Source of the DNA: Tetragonia tetragonoides
Lineage: Eukaryota > Streptophyta > Magnoliopsida > Caryophyllales > Aizoaceae
Reading direction: 5' to 3'
NCBI GenBank assembly: GCA_038025085.1
Contig: CM076146.1
Coordinates: 46,267,336-46,331,335 of the forward strand
Length of the DNA stretch: 64,000 nt
The position numbers and the translations under genes were made by a program. A model generated the notes under the pieces. It did no database searches. It saw only the letters and a program-made list of their open reading frames with translations, and was not told where the DNA came from. The first letter of the stretch is position 1; the number at the start of each line of letters is the position of its first letter. Positions 33,470 through 44,261 of this stretch are shown in pieces.

Positions 33470-35450
33470 GATTGTTATTATTATTATTGATTATTTTTTA
33501 ATTAACTAAAAATGTGAAATGATAGATGGGAGGAGCCGGTAAATCGGTGCCTCGGTTATTTAGTGAACTAGCTGGTTCAGGACCGCGTCACACGAGGACG
33601 CGCGGGATTGATGCCTCTGTACGGAGACAGAGAGAGGCAGTTCGGATGAGGGAGATGACTGCTGAGCAAGACGATTACGCAACTAGCGAGTTCTACTCCG
33701 GTGAGCAAGACGATGATGAGATTGGCGTCGAATTATCCTCAGATTGGCGCGTGGTGAAGGGCAGAGGCGGTAGGTTTGTTAGTACTGGGTCGTCCAGTAC
33801 TGGCAAACGATCTAGAGCGGAGGACGACACTACGTGGCTTGTTACAGAGCCTGTGTCCGGTGGGCCGGCGGATGATAGCGTCATACCGAGCTTCTTGGGC
33901 CACGTAGCGTCTCGTATGTGGAATGGAGAGATGAGGGGTCTCTTGAAGTGTCAGAACCGATGGACTGTATGTCAGCGGCTGAGTCAGTGGCGAGCGGAGA
34001 TGTCGGCCGAGATGAGGGCCCAGATCGAGGGGACTGGGTTATCACACCTGGCAGACATTATGTTCAGACATATTGACTTCCCCCTGATATCTGCATTCGT
34101 GGAAAGGTGGCAGCCGGATACGAACTCGTTCCACATGCCGTTCGGAGAGATGACGATCATGTTGCACGATGTATGGCATATTCTTCGGATTCCTGTAGAC
34201 GGAGAGCTCGTTTCCAATGAGGGACGGGATGGGCAGTTGCAGACGGCGGCCATGGAGGTTCTCGGGGTCAGCCCAAAAGAACTAATGTGTAGCCACTGGC
34301 AGGGCGGTGCGGTCCTCACGGAGTCGGTTTTTGAGCTTTGCCGTGAGCAAGTGGATGACATCCAGGCGACAGCTTGGATGTGGTTACTTATTGGATCCAC
34401 CTTGTTTGTCGACAAGAGTGGTAACCGTATTAGACCCTCCTGCGTGATGGAGGTGATGGACGACGGTGTCGATACGGTGCATGACTTCTCTTGGGGATCT
34501 GCTGCCCTCGCCTTCCTATATCGTCAGCTCGGTATAGCTAGTCGCGGGGATTCTCAGGGCATCTGCGGATGCCTAACTCTCCTGCAGGCATGGATATACG
34601 AGTACTTTCCCTGCTTCCGACCTCATCGGGAGCGGATGGTTGTCGGGGACGACGAGGCTCCCCGTGCGTCCGTATGGAGTGCCCTGGCTGAGGGCAAGGA
34701 CATGGGTCGACTGGACTCCTTACGTAGACGCTTGGATCATCTGCGAGCGACAGAGGTACGTCATTTAGTTATCGGTGTTCATGATTTATTTCGTCGTTTG
34801 CTATGTTTTTTTACTTCACCGTAACTTTCAACATTTCTACGTAGGTGGTGTGGCTGCCGTACGGTTCTAACCCGGCAGTATCTGTACCGAGGACTGTATT
34901 CATGGGGTGGCTACAGTATCGGGATATTATCGAACCGTACATGCCTGGTCGTTGTTTACGACAAATCGGGTACGTACAGAGTATCCCAACCCCGATCTTT
35001 AGGCCAGTCAAAGCGATCAGGTCATGGAGCAGTCGTTCGTACAAGGTTGTCTTCCCCGAACGGATCTCATCTGATGCTTGGCGTATGTTCCCGGGATTTT
35101 ACATTCTTGGTCTCCATGGGTTTCAGGCATCCACGTCAGATCCCACAGCATGTACGGATGACTACCTCGCATGGTACTACCTTCACTCCCACCCTCGGCT
35201 GATACGTGACGCTGCAGCACTTGTGATTCCTCCACGATCCAACAGCGATTATGTAAGTGATTAACTAAAAAATATATATTTTTACGTATTTCATATCTCT
35301 GAACTCACACTCATTGTTACTTTTTTGCAGTGGGTGAATCGTCTAGCCGTCGCAGCTGAGTCTTTCATTAGTTTGATTCCTCCGGAGCAAGTGGAAGATT
35401 CTCGATCGATTATGGACGAGTATATGAGAGATTGGCGGGCTGCCAAATGA
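32773..35450 (+). CDS. Plant mobile domain (PMD, MAIN/MAIL-like) protein of the MULE
   Basis: Three solid exons, 33526-34755, 34845-35252 and 35331-35450, encode 585 aa with GT..AG introns in phase 0. A likely first exon at 32773-32844 (ATG, Gly/Ser/Arg-rich, 24 codons, donor GG|GTAACT) joins the acceptor just before 33526, giving 609 aa. The body matches the PMD / aminotransferase-like family (also annotated as phosphatase 7 long-form homologs): GLSHLADIMF, a FHMPFGEMTIMLHDV block, CGCLTLLQAWIYEYFP, then VVWLPYGSN and WYYLHSHP. Host members MAIN and MAIL1 act in transposon silencing, and PMD genes are known passengers of plant transposons. The proposed first intron holds the hairpin array and (TTA)n. 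Function in the element is unknown; first exon is inference. Confidence 0.85.
32990..33236. repeat. Left array of hairpin-forming repeats in the MULE
   Basis: Seven copies of GACTCACCCAAGGGTGAGTC or its other-strand form (arms GACTCACCC and GGGTGAGTC, 2-base centre), some with ctgaccc or gtcagtc variants. Spacers are themselves related (cgtctgagac-type). Mirrors the right array at 38540-38755. Confidence 0.9.
33247..33495. repeat. (TTA)n tract in the left MULE arm
   Basis: About 250 bases of TTA units with single-unit interruptions (tttatt, ttgtta). Open frames across it (poly-Tyr, poly-Leu, poly-Ile) are artefacts. Confidence 0.95.
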
Positions 35451-35675
35451 TGTATTGACCCTAGATGAATTTGTTATTATAAGAGTTTCATTGTTATTGT
35501 TATTATTTATTTTGTGTTATTGTAATTTGTTGTTTCTTGTTTACATTTTTTGTTTTATTGTAATTTGTTGTTTTATTTACCTCCAATAATCACGACCACT
35601 CTCCACATGCAAAATATAACAATCACACAAAAATGTGACAATGATATAAGTATAACAATCACGCAAAACATTCAA

Positions 35676-38417
35676 TTACATCGACCTCGCTAAACGATCC
35701 CAATGTGCTCTTCGCGTAACATACATTTGCTCCCAACCAGCGACACTATCAGAACGGAAAGTAAACCATGCTTCGCATATCGGAGGAACAGGGAAATCTG
35801 GGGCTAAATCCAGACGGATATAATGGGAATACGAATCACCTAAATGACACATGACAATTTCCCTACTTGGACGTGTAGCAGTCGAAGGTGCTTGGAACGG
35901 TAGCACTGTGTAACAATGATATAACCCCCTTTCGCTGCCGTATCCGAATAACATAATCGCTGCATTGAAGAGGTTGGCAATCGGGAACAAATCCTCAATT
36001 ACTGTCATCCAGTGATCATCGTTACACGCACCTCCGTCCCACATAATACGGCGGTAACCAGCGTCGACCCCTTCAATGTATAAGTTTTCGTACAATGCTC
36101 GGTTAGCTAAGAGTTCGTGTGCAATGCAAACTCTCGCCACTCGCCATTGCTCTTGGTCTCCGAAAATGTAGTCCGCAATGACACGGAAACCGCAATTACC
36201 ATCCCCAAGCACATCGAGATATCCTTCAATGAAAGGTACGATGATTCCCGAAATTTTGTTAACATGATAGAATTCAGTGATATCTATTGCGTGTCCAGCT
36301 GCAACACAATATAATAGAAAGTCAATAATAGTACTTATCAAAAAGTAACAACATTATGTACATGTTAATAAATTATGGGTTTTCATACCAGTACTGTTTA
36401 CGAAGTTACTCGATGAGGATGAGGTACGACCACGCCCGCGGCTCGAACTGGATGACCTAGGGCGACCACGACCCCTCTGGGAGTACTCCCATGAACTAGG
36501 ATCACGTCTGGTAGAGGAACTCCCTCTCGGTCGACCTCTGACTGTCGTGTTCGCTTCCGGCTCGACGTAACTCGCTTCCTCAGGATGAAGCTGCTCATTC
36601 ATAAGGACAGATATGTTGCGCACAACTGCCGGGTCGCTTGAGTTAACCTCGTCGACCAGAGACCGAAAGTATCGATGGTCCTCAGATGGATGCTCAGTCA
36701 TGTCAAGCGTAGCTATCTCCACTGCATCAGTAATAACGAGTGTTCGCCAAAATTCGTGGACACTATTCAAGCTAATTGGCGTGCCCGTATCCGTGGCCGT
36801 TTTCAACTCACACGCACACGGGATCTGATGAGTGGATCTCAATACACAACCGCAACGATCAAATACTTGGTGACTCAATTCTCTCATCCTGTTCAGCTCA
36901 GCCAATAATATTTGTAAGCAGTAATGGGAAACATACCCGGTCAGATAGTTGAATGGGAAACCCGAGTACACCACACTTCTTCGTCTTCTGCACTCTTCAA
37001 GTGTGTACTTGATCTCAGTTATTTGTGACTCGATTGACTTGTTGACCTTGTTCCAAACATTGTCCAAAGCTCCAGTTGAGGAGTTCAACCACTGTTTTAG
37101 CGCGGCATGTGCACTCTCCACCCTGCAAGTCGTAGTGTTGCCAAGGTGTAGCACCTTATTCGTCCACGCAGCCACAAACATCTCTTTGTGTCTCAGCCAG
37201 GTCTCCTCTACATAGGATATCACGTGAGGGTAAGTCCTCCAACTAACCTTCATCGTACGCACTGCTCTATCGTACGCAGCTTCTGTGGAAGCTTCCATGA
37301 TAATTTTCCACCTCCCATTCTTGAACCTCTGCGCGACGGCCTTATCTTTTCCACAAAGTCTGTACACTTTGTCTTCAACGACTTTGTTAATGTGCCATGT
37401 ACAGAGCAAATGGGCACTCTCGGGAAATATCTCTCTAATAGGTGTCATCAACCCTAGCTCACGATCGGTCACAATTGCTGTTGGGTGTACATCATTTCCA
37501 ATAAGCATCCTCAACTTATCTAAGACCCACGCATAGCTTCCCTGAGTCTCATCCTTCATAATGGCATAAGCTATGAGGAAGTTCTTATTGGTTGGAGTCA
37601 TCCCCACTATCTCAAGAAACGGCATCTTATACTTGTTTGTTTTGTACGTGGAATCTAAGCCAATCAACCAACGAAAAGACCGAAGTAACTGAATTGATGT
37701 AGGGTGTGCCATGAACACGTGAGTTACCTCATTAGTAGCTCGGTCGGCTCTTGTCCAATGTACGTACTTATTCGCCACAGCTAAATGATGAAACTGACCA
37801 ATGACATCTCTCTCTTCAAAATCAAGTTTCCTTATACGATCTCTGTGGTTGTACACATGCCGTCTAGTTGCATTGTCCTCGGGAAATTTTTCCTGAATCG
37901 CGGCCAAGATAGCACATGGCTTTGTTTGTGCCGAAGTCATGTCACGAACGAGTTTCTTTGACCCAGGACTAAGACCACTCATCTGACGATATCCCTCAGG
38001 ATACACAGCAAAGTCATGGTTGTGGGTACCCCTAATCCCAGGCAATGTGACAATCATCCAACTACTGGATCCATACACTTGCCGAGCTCTCAACTGGAAC
38101 GTACATTTACAAGCCATTGTTTTCGTATTCTTCCGAGCAGCAGTATCTAAGTGTCTTAATTCCCCTCTGTAGCGTTCACCTCGATTGCATCTTAACAATT
38201 TTACGCTTCCACTCTTCTTGTGTGACGAAATTATCAACTCAAACCCGATAGTAAGTGCAATTTGTTTTGCCCAATTAATTGCATCTGTATCACTATCAAA
38301 TAACTCATCAGTGACGAAATGCGTACTGTAATCAACACCATCACCACCGAACCGCTCCAAAGGAATCTAACGAAAACAACGAAAACAATGTTAGCTTAAT
38401 CTTAAATTCAAACAATA

Positions 38418-38516
<99 letters not shown>

Positions 38517-38827
38517 TTTTTTTTTTTTGTGTCTGTCGGTCGTCGATCTCGACTCACCCAAGGGTGAGTCGTCTGCTACAGACGACTAACCCAAGGGTGA
38601 GTCGTCTATTGATCTCGACTCGCCCAAGGGTGAGTCGCCTGTAGCGGACGACTCACCCAAGGGTGAGTCGCGACCTACAGACGACTCTCCTTTGGATTGG
38701 TCGCCTGTAGAAGACGACTCACCCAAGGGTGAGTCGAAAATCTCAGACGACCGTGCAAAAAATGCGCAAAAAAAATTAATTTTACCTCCGCCACCGTCGA
38801 CGGCACTTCTTCATCGCCGGCAGACAT
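35676..38827 (-). CDS. MULE transposase spliced to a C-terminal OTU-type cysteine protease domain
   Basis: Three exons, 38827-38786 (MSAGDEEVPSTVAE), 38366-36389 and 36298-35676, join in frame to 880 aa; all introns are GT..AG. The N-terminus has a FAR1/WRKY-GCM1-like zinc region (CKC at about 100, HNH at about 130). The MULE DDE core is Asp252 (LIGLDSTYK), Asp315 (IVTDRELG), CTWH at 336-339 and Glu431 (CRVESAHAALK). A SWIM-like Cys/His motif (CGCVLRSTHQIPCAC) and a Gly/Arg/Ser-rich linker follow. The last exon has an OTU-like core, GDGNCGFR (Asp706, Cys709), with candidate His832 (SYSHYIRLD). OTU proteases cut ubiquitin or related chains, a role not shown here. If intron 2 is retained, a 668-codon frame closes at 36354, so transposase without OTU is possible. 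Confidence 0.88.
38405..38514. repeat. (AAT)n tract in the right MULE arm
   Basis: About 36 AAT units, the inverted counterpart of the (TTA)n at 33247-33495. Lies in the first intron of the transposase gene. Confidence 0.95.
38540..38755. repeat. Right array of hairpin-forming repeats in the MULE
   Basis: Six copies of the GACTCACCCAAGGGTGAGTC unit, one strongly diverged (ctctcctttggattggtc), with variants ctaaccc and ctcgccc. It is inverted relative to the left array and lies in transposase intron 1. Confidence 0.9.
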
Positions 38828-39021
38828 CCGCGGGTTGCTTGAGTGAATGTTGATGAAGGTTGGGTATGAGAGTTGGTGGTAGAGTGGGAGAAAAGTGGTG
38901 TGAGAGTTAGAGAGGGAGAGAGGGAGAGGATGAGTGAAAAATTAAAAAAGGGCAAAATTGGAATTTTGGGGGGCGGTAGCTAGTAATTTGGGGGCGGTAT
39001 TTAGTAACACCCCTTAAATAA

Positions 39022-40321
39022 CATAAAATATGACAGGAGCGCGAAGCTCTGGTGTTGTGGCACCGACTTCACTTGTTCCTAGTCACGTCTTGGGTTCAAG
39101 GCTTGCTACGCTCATTTATCTCCCCTCCCCTTGAAAGGCCTATTTTAGAAAGTATTTGCATGGGTTAGAAAGTATTTGCAATGAGAGTGCCCACGTAAGC
39201 GTTTTTGTTTTGTCGTTGAATAACTAAACTCGCTATTGTAAATAACGAGTGTTGCTCAACATAGTCGCTACCACCAGTAGCGGTTTAGGTGAATAAAAAT
39301 CGGCATACCCGATGGTGACTTTCGGTTTTCGACATTTACGAAGCAAGTCTTCGGTTGCTGGAGAATGAGTATAATTCGCCAAACTGGATAGTGACTCTCC
39401 CTCAGGTAAGTCGCTGACGCTGATAGCGGCTTATCTTTTTTTGTAACTCGATGTTCGGCCTAGCGACTTATGAAAAAAAAACTCAAGGCTCTTGAAATCC
39501 CGAGCCTACATGGACACCGTCATGAGAAATATTTTTTAACTCAGCCTAATCTAGATATTACTTTCTAAAATAGACCTATATGTGAAAATTGTTCGACCTA
39601 AAAGTTCTAATCCCCTCCTACACCCCCCCCCCCAAAAAAAAACAGAAAATATAACATGAACTTGAGTTTATAGTGTGGATTGAACAAACTTTTACCTACT
39701 CTATGTACTCTCCATCAACTTTTTAATTATTCGTCCAGAAAAACTATAAAGTCTACACACTTTTTATTACGAATGTATTAAAATAAACTAGAGAATATGT
39801 TTGAATCGTTGAAACCAGAATTGCTACATAGTAAAGTCAATCTTTGCCTTCAAAAAAAATCAAATTTAAACATTTGACCAATTCCCTACAACTGCTACTA
39901 GAAATCAAGCATGAAGAGAAAAAAAAAAAGGAAAGAAAATTATGGATTGAGAAAGTCAAGAGTGAGCGCGGCTTGAGTTGAATGAGAAATCAGAAAAGCT
40001 GAAGAAAAGTCTCTTTTCTTTTCCTTTTTAACTTAATCTCTCTTTCCCTCTCACATCGATCACTTTCTCTCTCTCTTTTGTCATCCTTGATCCTCCTAAA
40101 TTTCCATTTAGCCAGAAATTTCAATTGTATCTTTTAGCTAGCTATAGGGCTCAATCAATCGTATGAATTGATTTTGGCATTGCTGATTGATTCTCTCTCT
40201 TTCTCTCAATAATGAAAATGATAGAAGTAAATTTGATTGTATTGGGATTGATCCAATGCTTTAATGGTCGTCGCGGTCATCTCTTTCATGAACTGCGAGA
40301 CCGAAGCATTTCATTACCCAT
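39022..40321. other. Intergenic region upstream of the TRIM
   Basis: AT-rich, no convincing gene. A stretch at 39040-39120 (gaagctctggtgttgtggca, then gggttcaaggc) vaguely resembles tRNA-type A and B boxes, but I do not call it. A CT-rich region at 40015-40085 could be part of the C2-GRAM promoter. Confidence 0.4.
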
Positions 40322-40676
40322 TGATAAATTTCAACAAATTGGGCCTTAACAAGTGAGCACAACTTCCTTATATGTATGCTCAAGACCCTTTAATCGTTCC
40401 ATGTGGGACATTAACCCATTTCAACACCCCACTCCACGCAAAGACCCATCATGGGCTGAAGCGTGGACCAATAAGGGGGTCATAAAGGCAGGACCAAAGC
40501 CCGCTCTGATACCATGATAAGTTTCAACAAATTGGGTCTTAATAAGTGAGCATACATACAAGATAAGTGAGGTTCCAACCCAAAACTAATTGACAATGGG
40601 TGGAGTAACCCACTTCCTTATATTTATGCTCAAGACCCTTTAATTTTTCCATGTGGGACATTAACCCATTTCAACA
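40322..40676 (-). mobile_element. TRIM retrotransposon (355 bp) upstream of the C2-GRAM gene
   Basis: Two direct repeats with TG..CA ends (tgttgaaatgggttaatg ... ttatca on the minus strand) flank an 88-bp centre. The 5' LTR is 40515-40676 (162 bp) and the 3' LTR is 40322-40426 (105 bp, missing about 57 bp). Next to the 5' LTR is a perfect tRNA-iMet primer site, tggtatcagagc (40514-40503, minus). The centre ends in ggagtgggg (polypurine tract) at the 3' LTR. The flanking 5-mers are cccat and accat (4 of 5). Confidence 0.9.
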
Positions 40677-41052
40677 ACCATTCATTTTGTGGTTGACTCA
40701 GCTCGCTCTCTCTCTCACTCACCTCCAAAGTCTTTTTTTTTTTTTTAACTCAGCTCTTTAAAGAAAAAGAAGCAGCTTTCAACTGAGTACTAATTAAATA
40801 TCTGTGGGCATTCCTTTTCTGTATCTACTCTTTCTATTCTTCTATACCCATTACCTTACATTGGGTGGATAGTTTCCTGATCGTGGCTTGTAATTACTAA
40901 TCGGTTTCTTTTGTTTGTTAGTTTTCCCCTTTTTAATTTTATTAGGCTTTCTGTTCAACGATACACCTTTGTTCGCTTTCCCAGAAAGTTTCACAAGGTT
41001 TTGGCTGCTACCGATTGGTAGAATATAGAAAAAAAAAAAAAGAAAAAAGAAA
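40677..41052 (+). promoter_or_regulatory. Proximal promoter and leader of the C2-GRAM gene
   Basis: CT-rich (ctcgctctctctctcactc at about 40700), then AT-rich, with a poly-A stretch directly before the ATG at 41053. The TRIM ends 376 bases upstream of the start codon. No TATA box assigned. Confidence 0.4.
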
Positions 41053-44000
41053 ATGAAATTGGTGGTGAAAGTGATAGAAGCTCGAAATATACCGGCAATG
41101 GATCTGAATGGGTTGAGTGATCCTTACGTGCGATTGCAGTTGGGAAAGGACAGGTTTAGGACAAAGGTTGTTAAAAAGTGCTTAAACCCTTATTGGGGTG
41201 ATGATTTCAGTTTCCGGGTGGATGACTTAAGTGATGAACTCATCATCTCTGTGCTCGACGAGGATAAGTATTTCAATGATGATTTTGTTGGGATGCTTAA
41301 ATTCCCCGTTTCTCGAGTTTTCGATTCCCCTGACAAGTCCCTTGGCACTGCCTGGTACTCTTTACAACCCAAGAACAAGAAGTCCAAGCACAAAGACAAG
41401 GACTGTGGTATACTATATGTATTCATTCACCTTCTCCTTTTTATTATTTCATCTTTGCATTTTTCTTTTTATTTGTTGAATACTTGATCATCTATTCCTA
41501 TGTTTCTGTCTTTTATCTTATTCAAATTTTGGCATTCCTTTGTTTGATTGCTCTGCTTGCATATGCTCAATGCGTGGGGTTGTACATTTGCTTGGATGAC
41601 TAATGTGTTAGTGTTCCCCAGACCCCCGTCCTCAGCAGGATATTTTCTGGGTGGTTGTTGATTATTGTGTTAGTGTTGAGCAAGTGGAGAAATTTTCAGG
41701 GGTGGATAATCAAGTCAATAAATAAACCAACTTTCTTTTGTGTATGCCTACTCATAGGTTATGACTTTTGAGCTTACATCCCCTTGTATTGTCTAATAAA
41801 CATAGAAAAAGGAAAATAAAAACCAGACTAAAGATGAACATGCTTGAAGTTGTTTTGTCTTCAATTTTGATATATGTCTCACTTTAATGAATTCCCATTA
41901 ATTACCAGCCTCAACATCTTGTATTTCTTCTTTGTAATAGGTGAAATCTGCCTGCACATATATCTTTCTCAAAATAGTTCTTTCATGGACTTACCAAACA
42001 CTAACAATGCTACTCCACAAATCATTGGGAAAAATGATGATCTAAAAGGCGAATCTTGTTCGACATCGTTAAGTAGTCCCTCAAGATCTTCTTCGCCGAT
42101 AAAATCTGCAGCTAGTTCTTCCAAAAATGATAAGTTACGCAAGCACAAGTCTGAGCCACTTGAAACACTTAAATCTGAGTTCATTGAGGGTGGGTCTGAT
42201 GAGCAACTTTCTCCTGCCTCCTTTGCTGAGCTAATGAAAACTATGGAAACAATGGACCAGGGAATTGAATTTCCTAGCAACTTATCTGGAGGGATACTTC
42301 TAGACCAGTTGTATTCAGTGACATCCGCTGACCTTAATGCTCTGCTGTTCTCCCCAGAATCAAAATTTCCTCTTTCTTTAGCCGAAATCCAAGGAAAGAC
42401 AGACTTGCAATTTGGACAATGGAAGTTGGAAAATGGAGGTTTGAAAAGAGATTGTACGTACATTGCTCCTGCATCAAAATTTGTTAAGGCTATGAAAGCC
42501 TTTGAGGAGCAAACGTATCTAAAAGCTGATGGGAAGGAATTTGCAATTTTGGTGGTTATTAGCACTCCAGATGTCATGTATGGAAGCACCTTCAGAGTAG
42601 AAATACTCTACTGCATCACGCCTGGTCCTGAATTGCCATCCGGTGAACAATGTTCACGGTTACTGATATCATGGCGACTAAACTTTGTCCAGAGCACTAT
42701 GATGAAAGGAATGATTGAGAATGGAGCTCGACAACCTCTGAAAGATAACTTCGATCAGTTCTCAAATGTCTTGTCTCAACACGTCAACCCTGTTGATCTG
42801 AAAGGCACTGGATCTCAAAAGGATCAGGCATTAGCGTCATTACAGGCAGAGACACAATTGGACTGGAAGCTGGCTGTTCAATATTTTGCTAATTTTACTG
42901 TGGTATCTACCATTATCATTGGTGTTTATGTTATTGTTCACTTGTGGCTAGCTTCACCGAGTTCCATTCAAGGGCTTGAATTTGTTGGGCTAGACTTGCC
43001 CGATTCAATTGGTGAGGTTATTGTATGCGGTGTCTTAGTTCTCCAAGCTAAGAGAATGTTTGAGTTGGTAGCACGCTTCATGCAAGCCAGAATGCAGAAG
43101 GGTAATGCTGAGAAGATCCCTCCCCTCCCCCCCCCCCCTCCCCCCCCCCTCCCCCCCCCCCCCTCCATGTTTTGGGTGATACAAGTAACTAACCACAATT
43201 GCAGCAAATTAAGGTTACAAGACTAAATATGAGTACTTTCAATCTATTTGCGCCTTTTACCCTACTCTCCTTTGCGTTGTTGGTGTCCTGTCTGCTTTGC
43301 ATCATATATCTCCTAACCATTTTGGCTACCCCGCTCATCTTGTCCCAGCTGAACCTATTCGTGTGAATCTCTTTTCCTAGTATTGTTTTTGGCTAAACAA
43401 CTGAGCCCTCTGCTTCAGCCGTGTCTATGTATGTGCTGCACATAAGCTTGGGGAGTACATTCAAGTGGATATCATCCTCGTGTTTCGATAACTTCTTTCG
43501 TGGATTAGATGTCACTGAGGTCCCTGTATCACTCACTACATAGGCCATTTTGACGCCCCAAACCCCCTTTTTTTCCTCTTATTTTGAATTACTCAACTCC
43601 TGTTTTCATTTTTATTTTTATATTCTAGGCAGTGATCATGGAATTAAAGCACAAGGAGATGGATGGTTTCTCACTGTTGCATTGATTGAAGGAAGCAACC
43701 TAGCAGCTGTTGACTCGAGTGGTTTCTCTGATCCATATGTAGTATTTACATGTAATGGGAGAACTAGAACCAGTTCAATCAAGTTCCAGAAGCTAAATCC
43801 TCAGTGGAATGGTGAATTTCTTGCGTCATCTCTTTGTGATATTGGTCGGTTACGTGTCATGTATCTGAGTTGAATGGATGTTCTCAATTTGTTGCGCCTA
43901 AAATACAGAAATATTTGAGTTTGATGCAATGGATGAGCCGCCATCAGTGCTAGAAGTGGAAGTTTTTGATTTTGATGGACCGTTTGATGAAGCAACATCC

Positions 44001-44222
44001 TTAGGACATGCTGAAATAAACTTCCTCAAGGCCAATATATCAGAGCTAGCTGATGTATGGATTCCTCTTCAAGGAAAGCTAGCACAGGCATGGCAATCAA
44101 AGCTGAGGCTGAGGATATTTTTGGATAACAATAGAGGATGTAATGCTGTAGGAGATTACCTTGCTAAAATGGAAAAGGAAGTCGGCAAGAAGGTAACGAT
44201 GAGCATGTTGCATTGGGTTCAT

Positions 44223-44261
<39 letters not shown>

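Larger units (their letters stand above)
32588..39012. mobile_element. Complete 6.4-kb Mutator-like element (MULE) with two genes
   Basis: Both ends carry inverted copies of ctaaatacc-gccccc, then ttactagctaccgcccccc, then ccaatttt. The 9-bp flanking repeat is cttaaatag (32579-32587) versus cttaaataa (39013-39021), 8 of 9 identical. Inverted similarity goes deep: both sides have the TIR, CT-rich DNA, a short first exon, a hairpin array, an A/T run and a trinucleotide repeat, about 0.9 kb on the left and 0.6 kb on the right. Inside are a plant-mobile-domain gene (+) and a transposase-OTU gene (-), convergent and both open. This looks like an autonomous, fairly young copy. Confidence 0.9.

Noticed and set aside
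32950..33509. Two long plus-strand frames with PRVSRL repeats followed by poly-Tyr/Leu/Ile
   Set aside because: They translate the hairpin array and the (TTA)n tract, have no domain, and lie in the proposed first intron of the PMD gene.
39035..39125. Possible tRNA-like SINE head (gaagctctggtgttgtggca, gggttcaaggc)
   Set aside because: Boxes are weak, and no poly-A tail or target duplication could be found.
43102..43226. C2-GRAM exon 2 reading on into a poly-Pro tail
   Set aside because: A good GT donor at 43102 joins in frame to 43629 (KGSDHG...), as in the family; the poly-Pro is the C-rich intron tract.
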